Shown here one piece after another: positions 5,995 through 12,841 of a stretch of 18,446 nt of DNA. The first letter of the stretch is position 1; each line of letters begins with the position of its first letter. Source of the DNA: JBDLSY01 sp041170585 (GTDB lineage: Bacteria > Pseudomonadota > Gammaproteobacteria > Burkholderiales > Burkholderiaceae_C); the NCBI GenBank assembly GCA_041170585.1, contig JBEDNN010000022.1, forward strand, positions 1 through 18,446, written 5' to 3'. The notes under the pieces are model-generated. The model had not been told where the DNA came from. It ran no database searches and saw nothing but the letters and a program-made list of their open reading frames with translations. A program made the translations under genes and the position numbers.

Positions 5995-6483
5995 ATGCGT
6001 TTAACTACTAAAGGTCGCTTTGCAGTAACTGCTATGATTGATTTGGCTTTGTGCCAACAAAATGGTGCAAAAACAGTCACACTAGCGGGCATTAGCCATA
6101 GACAAAATATTTCATTGTCTTACTTAGAACAACTATTTGCTAAATTAAGACGAAAAACACTGGTTTTAAGTGTAAGAGGTCCAGGTGGTGGCTATCAACT
6201 AAGCCGCGATATAAATAATATCACAGTAGCCGATATTGTTTTGGCGGTAGATGAACCACTAGACGCTACTCATTGTGGCAGTAAATCAACGTGTGATACA
6301 GGCACTAATGGAAGAGCTGGGCAATGTATGACCCATCATCTGTGGGAATCCTTAAATAGTACGATGTTAAATTATTTACACAGTATTAGTTTAAATAGTT
6401 TAGTGTTACAAGAAACCCAAACCAAAAAAACTATACCAACGCATCAAATAATCACATTTCACAAATCAACTATCGTAAATTAA
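5995..6483 (+). CDS. iscR: Fe-S cluster regulator IscR (Rrf2 family)
   Basis: 162 aa, the E. coli length. The N-terminal winged helix is nearly canonical (MRLTTKGRFAVTAMIDLAL, ISLSYLEQLFAKLR, SVRGPGGGYQLSRD). The [2Fe-2S] ligand region has Cys94, Cys100, Cys111 and His114 (CMTH). The spacing is Cys-X5-Cys-X10-Cys, whereas E. coli has X5 and X5, so the ligand loop carries about five extra residues (GTNGR region). All ligands are kept, so cluster binding is expected. IscR senses cluster supply, with the holo form repressing the isc operon through type 1 sites; such a site lies at 5877-5901. It is first in iscRSUA-hscBA, with 74 bp to iscS. The C-terminal tail after residue 140 diverges from enterobacterial IscR. 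Confidence 0.92.
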   Translation: MRLTTKGRFAVTAMIDLALCQQNGAKTVTLAGISHRQNISLSYLEQLFAKLRRKTLVLSVRGPGGGYQLSRDINNITVADIVLAVDEPLDATHCGSKSTCDTGTNGRAGQCMTHHLWESLNSTMLNYLHSISLNSLVLQETQTKKTIPTHQIITFHKSTIVN

Positions 6484-6557
6484 CGAATATTAACCCATTA
6501 ATCATTGCAAATAAAAAATATATCTATCAAAATTAATTAACTAAAGCGTGTCTTACT

Positions 6558-7811
6558 ATGTCAACCATTCACTATACTTTACCTGCTAGTAGTTTAGACC
6601 AACCGAGTATGCCAGTGTATATGGACTATTCATCAACTACACCTATTGACCCACGTGTTGTTGATGCAATGTTGCCATGGCTAACCAATCAATTTGGTAA
6701 CCCTGCCAGCCGTAGCCACGCATACGGTTGGAGTGCAGAATCAGCTGTAGAAATTGCACGTCAGCATGTAGCCGATTTAGTCGGTGCCGACCCACGAGAA
6801 ATTGTTTGGACTTCAGGGGCGACTGAAGGCAATAACTTAGCCTTAAAAGGTGCAGCACAATTTTATAAAGACAAAGGTAAGCACTTAATTACTGTTAAGA
6901 CAGAACACAAAGCCGTGTTGGATACGTGCCGTGAGTTAGAACGTCAAGGATTTGAAGTAAGCTATCTACAACCACAAGACAATGGTTTAATTACCGTTGA
7001 ACAACTAGCTGCGGCTATTCGCCCTGATACCATTATTGTGTCAATTATGTGGGTGAATAATGAAATCGGTGTTGTACAAGATATTGCGGCTTTATCGGCT
7101 TTAACACGCAGTAAAGGCATTGTATTTCATTGTGATGCCGCACAGGCTACGGGTAAATTAGCGATTAATTTAGCTGAAGTGCAAGCCGATTTAGTCACTT
7201 TTACTGCCCACAAAACTTATGGTCCTAAAGGAATAGGGGCTCTGTATGTTCGCCGTAAACCACGGATTCGCCTAGAATCACAAATGCACGGTGGTGGTCA
7301 TGAACGTGGTATGCGTTCCGGCACACTGGCAACCCATCAAATTGTGGGTATGGGTGAATCGTTTCGTTTAGCCAAAGAAGATATGGCTGTTGAGTTACCC
7401 CGTATTATTGCCTTGCGTGATCGCTTGCTAAAAGGCTTACAAGGTATGGAAGAAACTTATATTAATGGCGACTTAACACACCGTGTACCACATAACCTCA
7501 ATATGAGTTTTAACTATGTAGAAGGTGAATCGCTAATTATGGCAGTTAAGGGTTTAGCAGTTTCTAGTGGCAGTGCTTGTACGTCAGCCAGCTTAGAGCC
7601 GAGCTATGTTTTACGTGCTTTAGGGCGTAACGATGAATTAGCACACAGTTCAATTCGCTTTACCATTGGGCGGTTCACTACTGAAGCAGATATTGATTAT
7701 GCCATTCAATTAATGCAGACTAAAGTCGGTAAACTGCGTGAATTATCACCTTTGTGGGAAATGTTTAAAGAAGGCATTGATTTAAATACTGTGCAGTGGG
7801 CAGCACATTAA
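6558..7811 (+). CDS. iscS: Cysteine desulfurase IscS
   Basis: PLP enzyme that converts cysteine to alanine and hands the sulfur, as a persulfide, to IscU and to tRNA-thiolation partners. 417 aa against 404 in E. coli; the difference is a 13-residue longer N-terminus. Key residues fall at the E. coli positions plus 13: His117 (KTEHKAV), CDAAQATGK for PLP contact, Lys219 in TAHKTYGPKG as the Schiff base, and Cys341 in SSGSACTSASLEPSYVLRALG as the persulfide residue on the mobile loop. The C-terminal SPLWEMFKEGIDLN segment is the IscU-docking end of group I enzymes, separating it from SufS and NifS. There is no visible ribosome site before ATG 6558, but the N-terminus cannot begin much later. 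Confidence 0.97.
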   Translation: MSTIHYTLPASSLDQPSMPVYMDYSSTTPIDPRVVDAMLPWLTNQFGNPASRSHAYGWSAESAVEIARQHVADLVGADPREIVWTSGATEGNNLALKGAAQFYKDKGKHLITVKTEHKAVLDTCRELERQGFEVSYLQPQDNGLITVEQLAAAIRPDTIIVSIMWVNNEIGVVQDIAALSALTRSKGIVFHCDAAQATGKLAINLAEVQADLVTFTAHKTYGPKGIGALYVRRKPRIRLESQMHGGGHERGMRSGTLATHQIVGMGESFRLAKEDMAVELPRIIALRDRLLKGLQGMEETYINGDLTHRVPHNLNMSFNYVEGESLIMAVKGLAVSSGSACTSASLEPSYVLRALGRNDELAHSSIRFTIGRFTTEADIDYAIQLMQTKVGKLRELSPLWEMFKEGIDLNTVQWAAH

Positions 7812-7830
7812 AGCTAAATTTATATAAATA

Positions 7831-7918
7831 AATATAAATAATACAGATAATATAAATAATACAGATAGTATAGGTAATACAAGTACTCAATAATATAAAT
7901 ACTCAATATAAATACTCA
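7831..7918. repeat. Two adjacent short tandem repeats in the iscS-iscU spacer
   Basis: Two perfect 18-bp units AATATAAATAATACAGAT (7831-7848, 7849-7866), then two perfect 13-bp units ATATAAATACTCA (7893-7905, 7906-7918). They fill most of a 138-bp gap between genes that are normally close together. Confidence 0.85.
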
Positions 7919-7937
7919 ATAAAATTAATAATTAAAC

Positions 7938-7942
7938 AAGGA
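7938..7942 (+). promoter_or_regulatory. Strong Shine-Dalgarno site of iscU
   Basis: AAGGA followed by 7 nt and ATG 7950. It stands out because most genes in this window have no recognisable ribosome site, and it fits the need for high scaffold-protein output after a long spacer. Confidence 0.7.
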
Positions 7943-7949
7943 CATTATC

Positions 7950-8345
7950 ATGGCATACAGCGATAAATTATTAGACCATTACGAAAATCCACGCAATGTA
8001 GGCGGCTTTGATAAAAGCGATGACGATGTAGGAACAGGTATGGTGGGTGCCCCTGCCTGCGGTGATGTCATGAAATTACAAATCAAAGTTAATCCGACAA
8101 CAGGCTTAATTGAGGACGCTAAATTTAAAACGTATGGTTGCGGTTCAGCGATTGCTTCATCATCGTTAGTCACTGAATGGGTTAAAGGAAAAACTTTAGA
8201 CCAAGCATTAGAGATTAAAAATACTTTAATCGCCCAAGAGTTAGCCCTACCCCCTGTAAAAATTCACTGCTCTATTTTGGCTGAAGATGCTATCAAAGCG
8301 GCAATAGACAATTACAAGGCAAAACAAGTCGCTGTGACTGTTTAA
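7950..8345 (+). CDS. iscU: Fe-S cluster assembly scaffold IscU
   Basis: 131-aa scaffold on which [2Fe-2S] clusters are built from IscS-derived sulfur before HscA/HscB-driven transfer. Cluster ligands Cys37 (GAPACGD), Asp39, Cys64 (TYGCGSA) and His106-Cys107 (KIHCSIL) are present. The HscA-binding motif LPPVK is at 100-104, directly before them. One residue is inserted between the first and second Cys compared with E. coli (64/107 instead of 63/106). Length is normal and the C-terminus (AKQVAVTV) is slightly longer. Confidence 0.97.
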   Translation: MAYSDKLLDHYENPRNVGGFDKSDDDVGTGMVGAPACGDVMKLQIKVNPTTGLIEDAKFKTYGCGSAIASSSLVTEWVKGKTLDQALEIKNTLIAQELALPPVKIHCSILAEDAIKAAIDNYKAKQVAVTV

Positions 8346-8399
8346 TTTTTTATTTTAAAACCCCCTCATACACACCTCAATATCCAATACCTTTATATT

Positions 8400-8723
8400 A
8401 TGTCTGTTACCTTATCTGTTGCTGCTGTCAAACATATTAACCGCTCATTGTCTAAGCGTGGTAAAGGTATTGGTGTACGCTTGGGTGTTAAAACTACGGG
8501 GTGTTCAGGTTTGGCTTATAAATTAGAATTTGTTGATGATACATTGCCCGAAGATGTTGTATTTGATGTAGAGGGCATTAAAGTTATGGTTGATCCAAAA
8601 TCAATGCCCTATGTAGACGGCACGCAATTAGATTTTGTACGTGAAGGTTTAAACGAAGGGTTTAAATTTAATAACCCTAATGAACGTGACCGCTGCGGTT
8701 GTGGTGAATCGTTTCGTGTATGA
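8400..8723 (+). CDS. iscA: A-type Fe-S carrier IscA
   Basis: 107 aa, exactly the E. coli length, with the three conserved cysteines of the HesB/IscA family: Cys35 (TTGCSGLAY), Cys99 and Cys101 (DRCGCGESF). It receives clusters from IscU and passes them to apo-proteins, mainly [4Fe-4S] targets. The stop overlaps the hscB start by 4 bp (ATGA at 8720-8723), implying coupled translation. The spacer from iscU is 54 bp. Confidence 0.96.
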   Translation: MSVTLSVAAVKHINRSLSKRGKGIGVRLGVKTTGCSGLAYKLEFVDDTLPEDVVFDVEGIKVMVDPKSMPYVDGTQLDFVREGLNEGFKFNNPNERDRCGCGESFRV

Positions 8724-9223
8724 TAAAAAATATGAACCTTGCTTCTGACGACTTTACCCTGCTCTCTGTCCCACAACAATACGCCATAGATTTGACTGTG
8801 TTACATACGCAGTGGAAAATAATCATGGCCAAGACTCACCCTGACCGCTTTATACACAACAGTGCTAACGAACAACGTTTAGCTATGCAGTGGTCTATGC
8901 GTATCAATGAAGCCTATCAGCGTTTAAAAAATCCGCTAAAACGGGCAGAATATTTGTGTCATTTACGCGGCATTAATATTAATACTGAAAATAATACCGC
9001 GATGCCCGCTGCATTTTTAATGCAACAAATAGAATGGCGTGAAGCCTTAGAAAATGCCTGTAATTATACAGACAAGCAACGCATTAAAAGTGAATTATTA
9101 GCTCAAGCAGATGATTATGAAAATAGTATTCAAGCTGCTTTAGACGTTGATAACGATACTAATACCGCCGTAACATCAGTTTTATCTTGGTTGTTTATTG
9201 ATAAATTAATTAAACAAATTTAA
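8720..9223 (+). CDS. hscB: Co-chaperone HscB (Hsc20)
   Basis: 167 aa (E. coli 171). The N-terminal J domain has HPD at 40-42 (KTHPDRF) followed by MRINEAYQRLKNPLKRAEYL, and the C-terminal three-helix domain binds IscU (AFLMQQIEWREALE). It presents IscU to HscA and stimulates the HscA ATPase. The ORF start ATG overlaps the iscA stop; a second ATG five codons in (Met5, at 8732) would give an N-terminus closer to E. coli, so the exact start is open. Confidence 0.93.
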   Translation: MIKNMNLASDDFTLLSVPQQYAIDLTVLHTQWKIIMAKTHPDRFIHNSANEQRLAMQWSMRINEAYQRLKNPLKRAEYLCHLRGININTENNTAMPAAFLMQQIEWREALENACNYTDKQRIKSELLAQADDYENSIQAALDVDNDTNTAVTSVLSWLFIDKLIKQI

Positions 9224-9310
9224 ACAAATTTAAGTCAGTTTAATATTGGTTTATATATTTGCTTAAACATAATAAACATAATTTTTTACAATATTGTAGA
9301 TATTATAGAT

Positions 9311-9352
9311 ATTATAAATATTCAATATTATAAATATTCAATATTATAAATA
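9311..9352. repeat. 16-bp tandem repeat in the hscB-hscA spacer
   Basis: Unit ATTATAAATATTCAAT is present twice perfectly (9311-9326, 9327-9342) plus ten further bases. It is preceded by a duplicated GATATTATA. The 202-bp gap is unusual, since hscB and hscA are commonly adjacent. No promoter for hscA could be identified with confidence. Confidence 0.8.
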
Positions 9353-9425
9353 ATATATATTGTATATATTCTGAATATTTTAAATGTATTACCCTAAACT
9401 TTATAATTTATAACAACTCTCATTT

Positions 9426-11291
9426 ATGGCACTTTTACAGATTTCTGAACCCAATCAAGCACCCGACCCACACGCTAGACGGATTGCCATTGGTATTGAT
9501 TTAGGTACTACACACAGCTTAGTTGCGGCCGTTCGTTCATCAAATGCAGAATGCTTACCCGATGAACAAGGGCAAAATTTATTGCCTAGTATAGTAGGCT
9601 ATCCAAAAAAAGGCGGCTGTATTTATGGTTTAGCCGCTGAATCAGTACTACAAACAACCGATGACATCACAGTCATTAGCTCTGTTAAACGCTTAATGGG
9701 GCGTGTCAGTAGTGATATTACTAATATTCAACACCTACCATACACTATTACTGATGTGAATGGTATGGCTCATGTATGTACCTTGCAAGGCAATAAGTCA
9801 CCCGTTGAAGTGTCTGCCGAAATTTTAGCCTTATTGCGACAACGGGCTGAAGATACTTTTGATGATGATATTTATGGTGCAGTGATTACCGTACCCGCTT
9901 ATTTTGATGATGCCCAGCGTCAAGCTACTAAAGATGCTGCACAATTAGCAGGTTTAAGTGTACTGCGTTTAATTAATGAACCTACCGCTGCCGCGATTGC
10001 CTATGGTTTAGACCAAGCAGCCGAAGGTTTATACTTGGTTTATGATTTAGGAGGTGGTACATTTGATATATCGCTATTGCGTATGAGTGCTGGCGTATTT
10101 GAAGTGATTGCAACGGGTGGCGATGCCGCTTTGGGTGGTGATGACTTTGATGTTGCATTGGCACAAGCTGCTTTAAAACAAGCAGGACTGCCAACATTAG
10201 ATACTTTTAATGCACTACAACGACAAACCATATTAATAGCGGCTAAATCAGCTAAACATACATTGTCTAATGCAACGGCTGTTGATATTAATTTAATAGG
10301 TAAAACTATTAACATCACTAAAAAATTATTTCAACAAAGTACGCAATCGCTTATTAACCGCACATTAGAATTGACTGGACAAGTGTTAAAAGATGCACAT
10401 TGCACAGTTGATGATGTTAATGAATTAATAACCGTCGGTGGCTCAACACGAATGCCCGCAGTATTAGCCGCCTTAGAACGTTTACTCAAAAAACCCCCTT
10501 TTACGGGTTTAAATCCTGATGAAATCGTTGCTTTAGGGGCTGCTATACAAGCACATCAACTGGCTGGTTACACAATGGGGGGAGATAGCCCACTATTGCT
10601 TTTAGATGTTACCCCACTGTCATTGGGTTTAGAAATGATGGGGGGCGTAGTAGAGCGTATTATTCCACGTAACAGTACTTTACCTTGTGCTTACGCCCAA
10701 GATTTTACTACTTATCAAGATGGTCAAACTGCTTTAGCAATACATGTCTTACAAGGCGAACGCGATACTGTAGAAGATTGTCGTTCATTGGCTCGTTTTG
10801 AGTTGCGTGGAATTCCACCGATGCCAGCAGGGGGTGCCAGAGTTCGTGTTACTTTTACAGTAGATACTGACGGCTTATTAAAAGTATCGGCTTTAGAAAC
10901 AAGCAGCGGCGTAGAAGCAACTGTACATATTAAACCCAGTTACGGTTTAAAAGATGAACTCATTACTAGTATGTTACAAGATGGCTTTGCAACGGCTCAA
11001 AGTGATATGTTAGAACGTGCATTACGTATTGCTATCGTAGACGGCAATCGCTTAGTAGCAGCTACCCAAAAAGCCCTAGAAAGCGATGCACATTTATTAA
11101 ATACAACTGATTTAAATGTGATTCAATCAGCAATAAATGGCTTAGAAGCGACCATGGCTATCAAACAATCAGCCACTGATATTGAACAGGCTGTTCAAAC
11201 GCTTAATCATGTAACCGAAGCATTCGCTGCCCTGCGAATGAATGAGAGTATTAAAAAAGCATTGACTGGCAAAGCTATTAATGAATGGTAA
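9426..11291 (+). CDS. hscA: Hsp70-type chaperone HscA
   Basis: Specialised Hsp70 that binds the LPPVK motif of IscU and uses ATP to drive release of the Fe-S cluster. 621 aa (E. coli 616). Nucleotide-binding domain motifs are IGIDLGTTHSLVAAV (22-36), VPAYFDDAQRQATKDAA, INEPTAAAIAYGL, YDLGGGTFDIS (206-216) and VGGSTRMPAV. The substrate-binding domain follows (LLLDVTPLSLGLEMMGG, ERDTVEDCRSLARFEL), then a helical lid to the C-terminus. The short divergent lid and the absence of the DnaK-type acidic tail, together with gene order, separate it from DnaK. No ferredoxin gene (fdx) or iscX follows. Confidence 0.96.
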   Translation: MALLQISEPNQAPDPHARRIAIGIDLGTTHSLVAAVRSSNAECLPDEQGQNLLPSIVGYPKKGGCIYGLAAESVLQTTDDITVISSVKRLMGRVSSDITNIQHLPYTITDVNGMAHVCTLQGNKSPVEVSAEILALLRQRAEDTFDDDIYGAVITVPAYFDDAQRQATKDAAQLAGLSVLRLINEPTAAAIAYGLDQAAEGLYLVYDLGGGTFDISLLRMSAGVFEVIATGGDAALGGDDFDVALAQAALKQAGLPTLDTFNALQRQTILIAAKSAKHTLSNATAVDINLIGKTINITKKLFQQSTQSLINRTLELTGQVLKDAHCTVDDVNELITVGGSTRMPAVLAALERLLKKPPFTGLNPDEIVALGAAIQAHQLAGYTMGGDSPLLLLDVTPLSLGLEMMGGVVERIIPRNSTLPCAYAQDFTTYQDGQTALAIHVLQGERDTVEDCRSLARFELRGIPPMPAGGARVRVTFTVDTDGLLKVSALETSSGVEATVHIKPSYGLKDELITSMLQDGFATAQSDMLERALRIAIVDGNRLVAATQKALESDAHLLNTTDLNVIQSAINGLEATMAIKQSATDIEQAVQTLNHVTEAFAALRMNESIKKALTGKAINEW

Positions 11292-11670
11292 TATTTTTAT
11301 AAATTAACCACTCATCATTTTGTCGTGAAATACAAAGCGAATTGTATTTAATATATTGTTTAATATATTATTAACTATATTAATAATCGCATTAATAAGG
11401 TAAATATATTTATAATTATATTTATAGCTATATTTATAATTATATATATAACTATATTTGGTATTGCTACTTAAAAACAGTTTTTGTATTTTTTATCTAA
11501 AATAAGCCTTATTTTTGCTAAGAAATTATTATAAATATACGACTTAACCATATTAAAGTAGCAATGCCCTATATTTATAACCCTATCGTTTAGGGAAAAA
11601 AAGATAAGTAATAAAAAATCTTTATTTATACCTAAATACCCATCAACAATCTCTCTAAAGAATTATATTT
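11292..11670. other. Gene-free region between hscA and the Alx-like gene
   Basis: About 380 bp. A hairpin AAATACAA / TTGTATTT with 6-nt loop (11328-11349) is the only candidate hscA terminator and lacks a T-run. AT-rich TATAATTATATTTATA-like repeats follow, then the MITE copy 2 with its 8-bp duplication. Next come a small hairpin CCCTA-TCGTT-TAGGG (11581-11595) and an AAAGAT / ATCTTT stem before ATG 11671. No fdx, iscX or other small ORF with family motifs is visible. I could not match the leader to the yybP-ykoY manganese riboswitch by eye. Confidence 0.65.
11460..11568 (+). mobile_element. 109-bp MITE-like element, copy 2
   Basis: Inverted ends GGTATTGCTACTT (11460-11472) and AAGTAGCAATGCC (11556-11568), with an identical 8-bp target duplication CTATATTT at 11452-11459 and 11569-11576. 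It has the same length and orientation as copy 1 and differs from it at two positions. The internal palindrome is at 11499-11515. Because the duplicated target differs from that of copy 1, the two copies are separate insertion events rather than parts of one larger duplication. Non-autonomous; no coding content. Confidence 0.92.
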
Positions 11671-12639
11671 ATGAATGATATTACACACACAGGAACGCCT
11701 ATTTTATATGCGGGCTTTAGCTTTCTAGTCATTGTTTTACTGCTAGTAGACTTTTTGCTGCTACGCGCACAAGGCAGCCATAAAGTATCTACAAAAGAAG
11801 CTGCCTGTTGGTCAGTAGTTTGGCTGTGTGCAGCAGGGACATTTGGGGCGTGGCTATGGTGGCATCTCAATGGACAATATGGTCCAGAAATTGCTAACCG
11901 TAAAACCCTTGAGTTTGCAACAGGGTACTTAATTGAAAAAGGACTGGCCATTGAAAATGTATTTGTTTGGATTACCATTTTTACTTATTTTTCAATACCC
12001 GCAGAATTTCAAAAACGTGTTTTATTATGGGGTGTAATCGGTGCAATTTTAATGCGTGCTGTGTTAATTTACCTAGGTGCGATTATGATTCAGCAGTTTA
12101 CTTGGATATTTTATGTATTCGGTGCATTTTTAGTATTTACGGGCATTAAAATGTTTGTTTTTACTGGCAAAACCAGCAATATAGAATCAAACCCACTGTT
12201 GGGTTGGTTAAAAAAATATTTGCCTGTAACCAATAAGTTACATGGTGAAAGCTTTTCAATTATGGAAAATGGTAAACGGGTCTTAACCCCTTTATTTTTA
12301 GTGCTTATTTTAGTAGAAGTCAGTGATTTGATTTTTTCGGTAGATAGTATTCCTGCTATTTTTTCAATTACTGGGGACCCATTTATTGTATTTACTGCCA
12401 ATACCTTTGCCATTCTTGGTTTGCGGGCGATGTATTTCTTACTGGCTGATGTGTCTGACCGTTTTCATCTGTTAGGCTATGGTTTAGCAGTGATTGTTAC
12501 CTTAGTAGGGGTAAAAATGCTAATGATGGATTACTATAAACTACCCATTGTCTGGATGCTTTTAATAGTATTTGGTGTACTGTTTATTTCTATAGTAGCC
12601 AGTTTACTTATACCACCTGCCGTGAAATCACAGGAGTAA
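11671..12639 (+). CDS. alx: TerC-family membrane protein, Alx-like (probable manganese exporter)
   Basis: 322 aa, the length of E. coli Alx (321), with strong collinear similarity to it by eye: TPLL/GF start, AACWSVVW, ATGYLIEKGLAIENVFVW, RRVLLWGVIGAI-like block, GAFLVFTGIKM, LVEVSDLIFSVDSIPAIF, DPFIVFTANTFAILGLRAMYFLLADV and YGLAVIVTLVGVKML. About nine membrane segments. The acidic residues inside segments (ENVFVW; EVSDLIFSVDS) are the family's presumed metal-binding positions. E. coli Alx exports Mn2+ and is induced at alkaline pH through its leader RNA; export of Mn2+ here is by homology. An older family label is tellurium resistance TerC. The leader contains the MITE copy 2. Confidence 0.85.
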   Translation: MNDITHTGTPILYAGFSFLVIVLLLVDFLLLRAQGSHKVSTKEAACWSVVWLCAAGTFGAWLWWHLNGQYGPEIANRKTLEFATGYLIEKGLAIENVFVWITIFTYFSIPAEFQKRVLLWGVIGAILMRAVLIYLGAIMIQQFTWIFYVFGAFLVFTGIKMFVFTGKTSNIESNPLLGWLKKYLPVTNKLHGESFSIMENGKRVLTPLFLVLILVEVSDLIFSVDSIPAIFSITGDPFIVFTANTFAILGLRAMYFLLADVSDRFHLLGYGLAVIVTLVGVKMLMMDYYKLPIVWMLLIVFGVLFISIVASLLIPPAVKSQE

Positions 12640-12748
12640 GTTTAAACCTTACTACTATAGTATAACTATTAACCTTTTAAAGGTTTTATCTAAGTACTTA
12701 ATTATTAAAGCACTATATAATATTATTTACAGTATTATGTAAAATATC

Positions 12749-12786
12749 ATGTACAGTATCATGTAAAGCATTATGATACTGTACAT
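12749..12786. terminator. Perfect 14-bp inverted repeat, probable bidirectional terminator
   Basis: Arms ATGTACAGTATCAT (12749-12762) and ATGATACTGTACAT (12773-12786) are exact reverse complements with a 10-nt loop. CTTTT follows on the plus strand and GATATTTT on the minus strand. It lies between the stops of the convergent alx-like (12639) and permease (12842) genes. An outer 11-bp pair, ACTATAGTATA (12654-12664) and TATACTATAGT (12809-12819), encloses it. Confidence 0.6.
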
Positions 12787-12841
12787 CTTTTAGGCATTAA
12801 TACTTTACTATACTATAGTGATAATACACAATTTAATGACT

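Noticed and set aside
7831..7918. Possible CRISPR-like array in the iscS-iscU gap
   Set aside because: The repeats are direct tandems of 18 and 13 bp without unique spacers, and no cas gene is present.
11581..11670. Possible yybP-ykoY manganese riboswitch before the Alx-like gene
   Set aside because: Only two small hairpins are seen. The conserved internal-loop sequences of that riboswitch could not be recognised, so it is not called. A covariance-model search would settle it.
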